Part shown: positions 44,186-55,500 of the stretch, in pieces | Layout: every line of letters begins with the position of its first letter | Position numbering within the stretch: the stretch's first letter is position 1 | Assembly: GCA_028015205.1 (NCBI GenBank) | Contig: CM051511.1 | Span: 4,030,001 to 4,094,000, forward strand | Direction of reading: 5' to 3' | From: Mytilisepta virgata | Lineage: Eukaryota; Mollusca; Bivalvia; Mytilida; Mytilidae | DNA length: 64,000 nucleotides | The notes under the pieces: generated by a model | Seen by the model: the letters and a program-made list of their open reading frames with translations, nothing else | What the model was told of the DNA's origin: nothing | Databases searched by the model: none | Program-made: the position numbers and the translations under genes

Positions 44186-47100
44186 TCATTTCGATATCAA
44201 ATATCCAGAAAATGTACAATAATTGTAAATGTTGCTGTGAATTTGCTGATCGTATCCCGATCGAACATAGATTCTGTCACCTTTCTTTAAACTAAGGACT
44301 ACGTTAATAGTTCCAGTGTTATAACCTGTACCATCAGCAAAACTTCCGGCTGTCTGTGAATCATTATGGTATAACCTAACAAATAAAGTTTTACCTGTGA
44401 CTGACAAAGTTACTACGGAAAAATGATATTGTCCAGTCTGAGGAGCGATGAAAACACCTGTTTTTGTATTATAACTGTTCATGTTATTTGTCCATATGTT
44501 GTCAAACTTTATAATGTCTCCAGCTTTCAAAGATTGTGGACTATTCCGATACACTGAAAAGAAAGGAATATCCTTCCCCTCTACATGACTCTTGTGTTCT
44601 AAAACAAAACAGAATTAGTTTATTTGTTAATTTTTCTGGCGCAGATTTGAACAGTGTATCCATATTTATTGTACTTAGAAGTATACTTGATCAAAGTTGA
44701 TATTTTTTACGCATATGAAAATGTTAGGATAAACATCTATGAGGTATTGTAAAAAGGGAAGTTTTGGTCACAGTGTTCTTTCAACAAAGACCTTGAGCCA
44801 CTAATACAAGACAAGCATTAAGTGACATTAAATATAAAGGTGTCAAACATTCAACCACAAATCCCCAGTAATACAGTATTCTATACAATAAACCAATAAC
44901 AAAAAGTAGATAATAAAAAAAATCATTAAAATACATGTCCTGGATTGGAACAGGCAGAATATGTCAGTTCTATCGTTGAGGAAAGCACAAGTAGAGTTTT
45001 TTTATGTCTGGCGTAGAAAGTTTTTTTCTTTCATTTATTAAACCAAGCAAATCTGCTTAAAAAAACAACATTTGGATATTTGTACTGATATTATAGAGAT
45101 TTGAAAGAGAAATAGTAATCAACTATTGGTTTAAATACTGGTTTCAAATTTGAAATAAAAAGGCAGGACCAGGATTTTGGCAAAATGAAAAGACAGGATC
45201 AATTTAGGTGTGAAAAAAATGCAGGACCTATGTCAGTCAGGAAATATGTTGGTTTAAATGAAAATAAAAATTTAGGCCACAATATCGGCTGAAAAAAATC
45301 CAGGACCTGAATTTCGACGAGAAAGATAGGCAGGACCTTTATAATGTCTCCATACTTCAGAGATTTTTTACTTCTCAGATACACGGAAACGAAATGAATA
45401 TCCTTCACTTCTACATGACTCTTGTGTTCGTAAACAAAGCAAAATACACTAGTATACATTCTTTTTAATTCATATTTTTTTTTTTATTTTTTTTTTTTTT
45501 TTTTTTTTGGTGCTGATTTGAATAATGTATCCATAATATTTGTAATTAGGAGTTAAAGTGGTACCCAACACGATAGGGATATAACTCTTAAAAACCACCA
45601 GAGCGTTTTAATCAAATTTAATAAGTAAAGAGAAATTAAGCTTCTCTATGATCAAAATTGATGTTTGCAAGCTGCTATATATTCAATGAAATTATTCCCG
45701 TGGAGTGTCGTGTGTTTCAAAAAAGAGCTGGCGCTCCTACCGCAATACAGGCATTAAGTATAAAGGTGGCAAACATTCAACAAACGTTACCACAAATCCA
45801 AAATAAATACAGTATTCTATACAATAAACATTTAAAAAGGGCAGACGAGAGAAAATCACTTAAAAACATGTTTCTGGCTTGGAACCGCTAGGCATGATAT
45901 AGCGGGGTTAAACATTTTAATGAGTACTCGAAACCCCTGCCCCTCAAATCCTGGATTAGCGACTAAACAAAGGTAGACATTGAGACAAGTAATGAAAATC
46001 AGTTCAAAATTTCTCACATGGGAGTTTTTTCATTCAGGAAACCGAGCAACACTGCTTAAAAGAAACACAAACGAATTGGGAATTTGTCTTTGTATTTTGT
46101 AGATTTTAAATAGACATAAAAATATATGAAATTCGATTCGAATTTTTGAACTTTCCCCACTGTTGTTTTACCGATATTCATTGCATTTGAATATAAAAAA
46201 AAGAATGTGTTTCATTTAAATACTTCCCGAAATATGCTGTTTTGGCAAATAGAATGTTTAAATATATAGAATGCATGTCGAAACTGCACAAAAATCTTTA
46301 TACTTTAAATTATGATTTCTCAAAATCCTATCCCTAGGATCGTTTTTAAAGAATGATATATTATTAGCATTGAAATTCTCGTTTTATTGATATAAATTTT
46401 ATTGGGCGTCACCAGAATCCTTTTTAGTATATTAGATTGATTACTATATGTATAGTGTAAATAAGCGTCAAAAAGCCAAAATAAGCGTAACGTCATCGCG
46501 ATGAAAATAGGTAGATTTTTAGTGTTTTTAAAGATGGGATATAAAGTTGTGATTTCCACAGCAAAAACGAAGCTGGTGCCCTATATTTATCTAGTTCATG
46601 TATCAATTAAACGGAAAAGGTGTCAGCAATAACATATCATTTTTATAAATAATCCTAGGGATTTGTCTTTTGAGAAATGACGATTTAAAGTGAAATTATT
46701 AATATTTTCGTCATTTTTATACGGTAAATAGGATAGGATTTAAAATCAACCTTATTGAAGAAATAGAAAAGCTAAATATAAACGTTTTCGATAATTAGAT
46801 CTATGTTTCGAATATTCTAGCGGCATGTAAAATTTCATAAAAAATCCGTAACTTAGGGAATTGGGTACCTCTACCTTAAACTAGGCTAGAAATGTGCCAT
46901 TGGTAAACTTCGCATCTACCTCTTTCTGAGACTCGTACAAATAAACTGAATATTTTCCGACATTTTGTAAATATATTGTATACACTGTTGCCTACAAACT
47001 TCAATAACGAAAAATACTCAGACACCTCCGATCCTTGTGTACAATGTGCATTTCAGTATGAAGCTTTATATCAGGTTAACTTTTCAAAGAAACTTTGGAA

Positions 47101-49147
47101 AGACAAAAAACCAAAACATTGTGAGCTATACAATCAAAAATTAGTTTAGAAAAAATCTAGGTAAAGTCAACTTTAACTGAGGGAGTTTTAACCCTACATA
47201 ATTTCTACAATTTATCAACTGTAAATTTTTTATGCTGATTTTTTTTTCAAAACAATACATCTACATTTGTAGTGCATCAAAATTTGGTACTTTTTCATAT
47301 CTCCTGCAATTAGCCGTAAGGGGAGTCAAATAAACTTTAGCTTTAGTCGTTTCGTTGCGTTTCTCTATAAAAGATATCAGTGTACCATTGCAGATAAACA
47401 AAATATGTACATGTATACATGTACATCTATAATAACGCCCTACATTGTATAAAAATATAGATTCTTCTTCAGGTACGAGTGAGCTATGGAATTTCTCACC
47501 GGAGATAGTTAAATTTTTTATCTTCAACACGCGAGCTTCTAATATTTAACTATCGAGGATGGAGAAATTCTATAACTGAAAAATTGAAAGAGAATCTGTT
47601 TCTCCTATGATTTTCAACAAAGACCTCAAGAAAATGCCGTTGCTATGCAATTTGTTTACATGAACGCCATTTCGGAACTGCTCTAGTTTATCTTTCCAAT
47701 AAACGTAAAAACAAACGTCGGGAATTCCCATGCTGATATTTAATCACCCGGAAGTGATTAAAATATTATCTATTTTTATTCCACCGATTAAACACGTCCA
47801 GAATAAGAGAAAAGCGGTTTATCCTGCAATCAAGCCATTTCCGGTCTTATAACAGGGGTAGAATAAACTTTAGTCGTATTAGGTCAATAACCTAATAAAG
47901 TCTACTGGTGCTTGTTTACACGAAGAGCGCGATCAGGAGCGTAGTAAATGCACCAGATTACGTCGTGACGTTTTCCGCGTTTTCAGGGCAGCAGGATTTC
48001 AATTTCAAACGTTATTTCATGGTATTTTACGCGTGCAAACGCAGGATTTTATGATTTCAGGATAAAAACAATACATAGTAATTGTCGGAAAATATAACAT
48101 TTATTTGGGCTCGCTGCAAAACATAAGAAATAGGCTCGGTAAAGCTCGCCCAAATAAATTTCATATTCAAGTTTCGAGAATGACTATGTATTGTGCATAT
48201 ATTTGCCATTTTCACTCTGGTGAGGGTTATTTGTCTTGCCATCGATGCATTTTAGTAAATGATATTCGGTTTAATTAAACAGATACGTCAGAAGCGGTGA
48301 CCGGGATATTTACGAAAAATACTATTCTTGTCATTATATCAAAATTCAAAAAAAAAAAAATCACGAGTGCTAACTAAAAATATTTGGCAAAAATATCTCC
48401 TAGGGTGGCAGAATTCTTAAAGCAGCAGACGATAACCTAAATATTGACACTTTTCCATTTGACCATATCACCACTGTTACTTATGAAAGCTCATTCGAAC
48501 TTTTTAAAACATCAACTTTGAACATTCTACTATAAATCTAAACCAAAACAATTTAAAAATACTTTTAGAAGAGGAAGAAAATAAATACGGAAGACATACA
48601 GTAAATTTATAAAAGGGATTATATTGTACGAAAATTGCGCACTAATTGAGGTCTTGGACCGCTCTCGGCGCGCGATATTTCACCATCTCTCGGTTAAAAT
48701 TTTTCACGGTGTCCCTCACGATCATGCTATATCTATCTATATTACGTTTACAATTAACTTACCATTTCTGATGTTCTCATATTTTTCTATCAACTCCCCC
48801 AGTAAAGTATCCGAACGCATCTTAAAATTATCTACCATTCCATGGAATGAATCATTCATTTCTTTCATCTCCTTTACGACGTTGTTGTGTATTGATCCAA
48901 AGAAACTCTCCCTTTCTTTTTCTGCTTCATTGAGTTGTTTAATTTTGCTATCCATGTCACTTTCCCAAGATTTAAGATTTTCTGCATACAGTTCCATTTT
49001 ATGTTCTAATCGAACTAACTTTTCCAACACTTTTTCCTCAAAGTGAAATTTAGAGCAGGTTGTTAACGATTCCATCTGTGATTCTATGGTTCTGGATTCA
49101 GAATAAACGTAGAAAAATATGAACAAAATAAACTGAGAAAGAAACAT
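44186..49147 (-). CDS. C1q-domain protein A, exons 49147-48763 and 44598-44186
   Basis: Predicted 265 residues, secreted. Exon 1 starts at the ATG 49147, just after a CTTTCAG acceptor at 49160-49161, so the 5' UTR is probably spliced. It encodes a signal peptide (FLSQFILFIFFYVYSES) and a long heptad-rich coiled coil. The donor GTAAG at 48762 cuts in phase 1; exon 2 begins AACAC after TTTTAG and restores a Glu codon. Exon 2 is the C1q domain: FFSVYRNS, FDNIWTNNMNSYNTKTGVF, APQTGQYHFSV, LFVRLYHN, VLSLKKGDRIYVRSG and FSGYLISK at the end. Such proteins form trimers through the coiled coil and act as soluble lectin-like pattern-recognition factors in bivalve immunity; ligand unknown. The 4.2-kb intron holds a relic C1q exon and several repeats. 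The canonical poly(A) signal of the paralogues is missing here. Confidence 0.92.
45140..45338 (+). repeat. AGGACCAG-type dispersed repeat in C1q-A intron
   Basis: Matches 95-325; fused at 45338 to the relic C1q exon. Confidence 0.75.
45338..45429 (-). pseudogene. Relic of a C1q exon 5' part
   Basis: On the - strand it reads EHKSHVEVKDIHFVSVYLRS and then SLKYGDIIK, clearly the start of the C1q exon. It breaks off within the first third of the domain. Its acceptor AG has become CG, so it should not be spliced. It lies about 740 bp upstream of the working exon, in the intron. Confidence 0.8.
45557..45707. mobile_element. TTAA MITE, truncated by a deletion
   Basis: Left end after TTAA (45553-45556) as in 53882-54144. 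The right half and following sequence are missing, the text jumping to the TCGTGTGTTTC that in unit B lies at 54243. Confidence 0.7.
47417..47898. mobile_element. Hairpin element, copy 2, present only in C1q unit A
   Basis: Unit B passes directly from ACATGTATACAT to AAAGTCTACTG (57060). Unit A has about 480 bp between these, related to 14855-15250, with the same GGAATTTCTC / GAGAAATTC foldback though shortened. Confidence 0.8.
48068..48194. mobile_element. Foldback MITE, C1q unit A
   Basis: ACAATACATAGTAATTGTCG pairs with the inverse of the right end TGACTATGTATTGT, and ATTTATTTGGGCTCG with CGCCCAAATAAAT. The same element is at 57231-57357, so it predates the duplication. Confidence 0.75.
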
Positions 49148-49289
49148 CTTGACGTATTTCTGAAAGGAAATAGAAAAGCCGCAAAACACTTGCACGCACT
49201 GTAAAAAACAAACTGCTTCAATCTGTTTTCTCGTTAATTCTTATCATATTGCACCAGAAGAAAATGAAAGGTTAGATATCTCCAGGTTT

Positions 49290-49297
49290 TGACGTCA
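49290..49297. promoter_or_regulatory. CRE-like palindrome TGACGTCA upstream of C1q gene A
   Basis: Perfect TGACGTCA 143 bp upstream of the start codon, kept at 58449-58456 in gene B but not seen upstream of gene C. It may lie in the 5' UTR intron or the promoter. Binding by CREB/ATF-type factors is inferred from the motif only. Confidence 0.4.
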
Positions 49298-49630
49298 TTT
49301 TTCTGGGAAATTTTCTTTATTAGTTTTAACTATATGGTAGAAATGCCACATACTCTTTTTATCATAAATGCTATAAAAGATCAAACACGCAAAAGGTTAT
49401 CGATATACCAAGGTTAAAACTTGGTTAAGTATTCTTAAGATGGAAGAGAAGAGCTACCATGGTCTTGTTATTAGACTTAAAAGATGACGACAAAACCAAT
49501 GAAGACGCTACCGTATTCCGATCTCTAAATGTAACACAAAGTGTTTCACAAGAAATATACTTTGTCATCCCCTGCTAAAGTTTTTATTTTGTAAAACCTC
49601 TGATACTACAAATACCGTAGAATCAATAAA

Positions 49631-51080
49631 ATTGGATCAAAATTCGATCTATTTTGAGATTCATCTGACGTCAAATGTCGCCCTAGCCAATACGACAAAC
49701 GGTCGGTCGACTAAGTAAGTCCAATCATAGTTAGCTCACAAGACATCTGTACTATTAAAGTGTAAATTGCATTGAAATTAACATTCTTTGGTACCATTTT
49801 TGATTCACTGTACGCGCACTTTTCAACAATATGTCTCATAAGAATTTCTCAAAGCCGGACGGTGGAAATGAAAAACAAGAAAAAAACGTTTTACTTGAAT
49901 TACGATTCATCTAGTCCAAAAAATGATAACAGCCCAAAACATAAACCAAAATTTTGAAGAACAGATTCAAATTCCAAAATGACCAGAAAGGTAACCCCAA
50001 AAACCATGCATCTACACGAACAAGAGAGAGAGCAAACCTAAATACCAACGTGGATGAAAAGACGAAAACCCATAAACATAAAGGTAAAATATAGAGGATC
50101 AATTTCACGTCCTGTAATGATATACTGGCAAATCATCCGCTGTTGATACCTTGTGGGTGTAAATGGGATATTAAATGATTTTCTAATTGAAGCAGTAAAA
50201 GGGGAATAATTCTGTCTTTATAGAAATAAAGTTCTTTAAAGTGGAGGTCATACTATATATAAAGAGAAATTTCTTTCAATAGAAAAGGGTTTTCAGAGAG
50301 GGAGGGAGGTAGAAGACTTAACCAGAGAAAAGAAAACAGAGAGAGAAAGAAAGAAGATTAACACATATAAATTAAGAGACTAACAAAGTGAGATACAGTG
50401 TAAAAACTCAGAAAGAACGATTAACATAAATATGAACTAACACAATGTGAGAGAGTTAGATTAACCTGATAGGGAGAGACTTGAGGATAGGGATAGTAGA
50501 CTAGAAGTGAGATGGGAAGACTAACCTAAGTTAATAAAATAAAACACCCCTTTAAATGAGTTTTTTAGTAGATTAGTAAAGAAGCAGAAAGCAAGGAACA
50601 GAAATGAATGCAACCACATAAAAAGCCATTTAAATTTTTGAATGAAATAAAAAAAACCAAAGCGACCAGTTAAGAATACGTCATTACAGTAAAAACTAAT
50701 TAAACTGCAATTCATATAAACAAATTGAGAAATGTTTGATAAAATTGCCATTATGTTAATTACGTAATCGTTTTTGAAGACTTTTGGTTTCTTCTATAGT
50801 TGATTTCGCAGATTATAAGTTTTACCAGAAATGTCTTACAAGGTGTCTTTACTATTTCTTAATGAATTTGTATTGGGGAAAAAAGTTGAATAAATTGAAC
50901 GCAAAAAAGCAGTTAAATTATTTTACAATTCTTAATAAATCCCATAACATCGTGGTGCTCGAATTGAAGATATATATATAATGTACGAACATTGTAGTTC
51001 TTTTCCCTCATTTCAAATTCTTTCTTGCTTTACTCGTCGAACCCATATCTGTTTTATGGACATCAGTTTGGTATATTGAT
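49631..51080. other. No gene seen; purine-rich patch
   Basis: Spacer between duplication units. Bases 50280-50520 are GA-rich (GAGAGGGAGGGAGG, AGAGAGAAAGAAAG). Open frames here lack recognisable domains. Confidence 0.5.
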
Positions 51081-51408
51081 CAATTTGCATATCTTGTGCA
51101 TCTAAATTCGTATCAAAGAATATATTTTTAACCATTGAGTCGATACCACTGCTGGTTAACTCCAAGTATCCGAATGAATCCCCAGCTTAGTTGCTGGGAT
51201 ATTTATAATTTAGATACTAGTCCGTAATTGAAACTTTAAATTTAATGTTACAAAAATGTAAAATTTGCAAAAAATAGGGAGTACCTCCCTCTTATATGGC
51301 ACTGTCCTTAGCTGGTTTTGTCATAGCCCTTTCTGGTCATTTTGTTATTTTTGAAATTGCTGTTCAAACTTTTGGGTAATTGTTTTGGTGTTTAACATTA
51401 TAGGCCTT

Positions 51409-51458
51409 GAGCCCAACTTATGAGTCGTATATCGATGAAATGTGCACATCTTGTGCAT
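51409..51458 (+). ncRNA. Degenerate type I hammerhead ribozyme
   Basis: In order: GAGCCCAA (helix I strand), CUUAUGA core (G5 changed to U), stem-loop II GUCG-UAUAU-CGAU, GAAA, short stem III AUG-UGCA-CAU, C at the cleavage place (51450), and UUGUGC pairing back to helix I with one mismatch. The G5 change should abolish or strongly reduce cleavage. Confidence 0.75.
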
Positions 51459-51732
51459 CAAAATTGGTATCATAGAATTTAATTTTTACGGCCGCTGGTG
51501 CACTCCATGTCCCCACAAGTATCCCAAGCTTCATTGCTAGTATTTCGATAATAGTCTGAAATTGATGCTTTAAATTTAATGTTACAAAAATGTAAAATTT
51601 GCAAAGCTAAGGAGTATCTCCCTCGTACATGGTACTGTCCTTAGCTGGTTTTGGCATAGCCCTTCTGGTCATTTTGGAAATTGTTCGTCAAACTTTTGTA
51701 TAATTGTTTGGATTTTCAACATTTTAGACCTA

Positions 51733-51758
51733 GAGCAGAACTGATGAGTCGTATATTG
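51733..51758 (+). ncRNA. 5' half of a hammerhead ribozyme
   Basis: GAGCAGAA, intact CUGAUGA and GUCGUAUAU, then the sequence leaves the motif (UGCAGC). It marks the right end of array 1. Confidence 0.6.
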
Positions 51759-51770
51759 CAGCTTATGACC

Positions 51771-52089
51771 AAAACTAGTTACTTTATTTCTTCATAGAAT
51801 AGCCAAATAACATCTGTGAATGGGCAACAAGGTTTTAGATTCCTTACTAATTGCGGGTACTGCGGTGATCACTGTCGATTCCGACAGTAGCTTTGTAGTT
51901 TTTTTAACTTCACTTGTTACATATTTTCGTTCTTTCTACATGTAAACTTCTAGATTTTTTAACAAGATGGTTCCAATATAATATGATATATACATTATCC
52001 GTATATTGCGCATTCACTCAATTTTTGAGGTTCGATGTGAAAATATATATTAATCTCGTGGATTTCGCACATTTGACAAAAAAAATGAA
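51771..52089. other. Non-coding flank of array 1
   Basis: Contains CTGTCGATTCCGACAG near 51878, a 6-bp hairpin shared with 59958 and, in variant form, 20452 and 36366. No gene. Confidence 0.6.
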
Positions 52090-52467
52090 ATGAAAAGCTA
52101 TTGTAATTGGAAAACTGTTTAAAATGAGGAGAAAAATAATGATCTGACTGCATTTGATTAATTATAAAGAATTATTCACTATGCATTTAGGATTAAATCA
52201 AAGAATATGATTCATATTTTGTTAAATGTTTATAAATTCATGGATTCATCTGTCCATAAAATCCACGGAAATTAGTGTACCTAAAAAAGTAAATGTTACA
52301 AAGTATAACGATGTGTACTTCATTCAAATGTAAATACGCTGTATGATACATGAATTCTAATTTTAATTTGATGTTAGCTTAACATGTGTCTGATCCATTT
52401 TTTATTCATAGAAAACATTTGTGCTTTAATTGAACTAATATAACAACAAGGACAATAATGGCAAATC

Positions 52468-52473
52468 TTTATT
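52468..52473 (-). promoter_or_regulatory. Candidate poly(A) signal for C1q gene B
   Basis: AATAAA on the - strand 124 bases after the stop. The same signal is at 60599-60604 for gene C. Confidence 0.6.
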
Positions 52474-52596
52474 ATAGTTTAAACAAGGCTCATTTGAATA
52501 TGCTTGTGTATTTTAACCATCTTTAAGGTACATGTATTTGCTGTAAATTTAAGTACATAATTACAATGATAGCTAATGTATACTTGATATATAAGT

Positions 52597-55500
52597 TCAT
52601 TTCGATATCAGATATCCAGAAAACGTACTGAAATTGTTACTGTTACTGTGAATGTGCTGATCGTATCCCGATCGAACATAGATTCTGTCACCCCTCTTTA
52701 AACTAAGGACTACGTTAATAGTTCCAGTGTTATGACCTGTACCATCAGCAAAACTTCCGGCTGTTTGTGCGTCATTATGGTATAACCTAACAAACAAAGT
52801 TTTACCACTGAATGACAAAGTTACTATGGAAAAATGATATTGTCCAGTCTGAGGAGCGATGAAAACACCCGTTTTAGTATTATAACTGTTCATGTTATTT
52901 GTCCATACGTTGTCAAACTTTATAATGTCTCCAGCCTTCAAAGATTGTGGACTATTCCGATACACTGAAAAGAAAGGAATATCCTTCCCCTCTACATGAC
53001 TCTTGTGTTCTGAAACAAAACAGAATTAGTTTAATTGTTAATTTTTCTGGCGCAGATTTGAACAGTGTATCCATATTTATTGTACTTAGAAGTATACTTG
53101 ATCAAAGTTGATATCTTTTACGCATATGAAAATGTTAGGATAAGGGGTAAACATCTATAAGGTATAGTAAAAAGGGAAGTTTTGGTCACAGTTTTTTCTT
53201 TCAGCAAAGACTTTGAGCCACTAATACAAGACAAGCATTAAGTGAAATAAAATATAAAGGTGTCAAACATACAAAAAACCAATAACAAAATGTAGACAGG
53301 AAAAAAAATCATAAAAATACATGTTCCTGGATTGGACCAGGCAGAATGTGGCGGAGTTAAACATGTTAATGAGTATTCAAATCCTCTTCTCCCTTCAAAT
53401 ACTGGATTAGTGGCTAAATAAAGGCAGACAAATCATAAAAATCAGTTTTATCGTTGAGGAACGCATAAGCAGAGTTTTTTATGTCTCGCGTAGAAACTTT
53501 TTTTGTTTCATTTATTAAACCAAGCAAATCTGCTTTAAAATACATTTGGATATTTATAGTGATATTGTAGAGATTTGAAAGAGAAATAGTAATCAACTAT
53601 TGGTTTAAATACTGGTTTCAAATTTGAAATAAAAAGGCAAGACCAGTATTTTGGCAAAATGAAGACAGGATCACTTTAAGTGTGAAAAAAATGCAGGACC
53701 TATGTCAGTCAGAAAATGTTTTGGTTTAAATGAAAATAAACATTTAGGCCACAATATCCAGGACCTGAATTATTATTATCCTTCCCCTCTACATGACTCT
53801 TGTGTTCTTAAACAAAGCAGAACACACTAGTATACATTTGTTTTGAATAATGTATCCATATTATTTGTAATTTGGAGTTAAGGTGGTACCCAACACTACA
53901 GGGAGATAACTCTGAAAAACCACCAGAGCGTTTTAATAAGTAAAGAGAAATTAAGCTTCTCTATGATCAAAATTGATGTTTGCAAGCTGCTATATATTCA
54001 ATGAAATTATTCCCGTGAAGTGTGAAATTCTATTTACTGAAACAAATCAAGATTTATGTCAACAGGTCAAAGTAAATATTTCCTAAAAATTTTATGAAAA
54101 TTGAACGAGCCAAAATTATTTTAGTCAAGGTGTTGTGTACCACTTTAAACTGCATAAGACTTGATATTTTTTACACATTTGCGAATAAAAATGTTAGAAT
54201 ATGTGGTAAGTATCAATAAGCAAATGAAAAGGGGGGAAATGGTCGTCGTGTGTTTCAACAAAGAGCTGGCGCTCCTACCGCAATACAAGCATCAAGTATA
54301 AAGGTTGAAAACGTTCAACAAAAGTTACCACAAATCCAAAATAAATACAGTTTTCTATACAATAAACATTTAAAAAGGGTAGACGACAGAAAATCACTTA
54401 AAAACATGTTTCTGGCTTGGAACAGCTAGGCAGAATATAGAGGGCTATTCATTCAATGAGTACTCGAATCGTCCTGCCCTCAAATCTTGGATTAGCGACT
54501 AAACAATGGTAGACAAGTAATGAAAATCAGTTCAAAATTTCTCAAATGGGAGTTTTTTCATTCAGTAAACCGAGCAACACTGCTTAAAAGAAAAAGAAAC
54601 GAATTGGGAATTTGTCTTTGTATTTTGCAGATTCGGTACTTTTTTAAATAGACATAAAAATCTGTAAAATTCTATTCGAATTTTTGAACTTTCCCCACTG
54701 TTTGTTTTTCCGATATTCATTAGAGCATGTTGAACTGCATTTGAATATATAAAAAAATAATGTGTTTCATTTAAATACTTCCCGAAATATACTGTTTTTT
54801 TTTCCAAGAAAAATGGGACACGCAGGTATAAATTTCTTGTTCTAGGTAGAGAAAAGCCTTATTTCGTGAAGAACCACTCTGATTCTGACAAAAAGTATTC
54901 TGAAGATGAAATTACAAACATGTTAGATTTTCTCATAGACAACATATTCGTTGAATTTGGCGGTCTCATTTTTCAACAAACAATCGGCATTCCAATGGGA
55001 ACCAACTGTGCTCCTCTCCTCGCCGATCTGTTTCTGTACTCATATGAAACGAACTTCATTCAAGGGTTGCTACGTGAAAACAAAAAGAAACTAGCCCAAT
55101 CCTTTAATTTCACTTTTCGTTGTATAGACGATGTGTTGTCGTTAAATAACGACAAATTCCAAGACTTTCTACATCTTATCTACCCAGTGAGCTTGAAATT
55201 AAGGATACTACAGATGCACCAAAGTCCGCTTCATATTTGGATTTGTTTCTTGAAATAGACTATGAGGGACATTTGAAGACAAAACTTTATGACAAACGTG
55301 ATGACTTCAACTTTCCTATTGTTAATTTTCCCTTCTTGAGTAGCAATATACCATCATCGCCTGCATATGGCGTCTACGTTTCTCAGCTTATCCGATTTTC
55401 AAGGGCATGCATGAGTTACCCTGACTTTCGACAAAGAGGATTACTGCTGTCACAAAAGCTTCTTAACCAGGGATTTGTCAGGGATAAGTTGTTGTCATTA

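Larger units (their letters stand above)
42026..49630 (-). repeat. Segmental duplication unit A (C1q)
   Basis: Colinear with 52090-58795 (unit B) and in part 60190-62480 (unit C). The shared left end is AAAGCTATTGTAATTGGAAA, and A and B stay alike to about ATACTACAAATACCGTAGAA at 49604. Copy-specific insertions and deletions are listed separately. Confidence 0.85.
51081..51770 (+). repeat. Retrozyme-like tandem array 1 with hammerhead motifs
   Basis: Two units of about 325-357 bp with shared text (TTTAAATTTAATGTTACAAA, TAGCTGGTTTTG, GTCATTTTG) are bounded by three hammerhead motifs: a 3' half at 51081-51102, a full-length one at 51409-51458 and a 5' half at 51733-51758. Monomers cut out by ribozymes at both ends are the layout of animal retrozymes. 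There is no protein gene. Confidence 0.75.

Noticed and set aside
44552..44554. Start of a C1q protein at the beginning of the C1q exon
   Set aside because: The codon is GTG inside the exon. The frame continues upstream to a splice acceptor and joins the signal-peptide exon in phase.
48624..49046. Open frame on the + strand opposite C1q exon 1
   Set aside because: It is the shadow of the coiled-coil exon, whose duplicates keep the - strand protein.
49305..49315. NF-kB-like GGGAAATTTTC upstream of C1q gene A
   Set aside because: It differs from the consensus and is not kept in gene B (GGAAAATTTTC), so I do not call a site.
50784..50981. Possible small + strand gene
   Set aside because: AT-driven open frame with no recognisable features.
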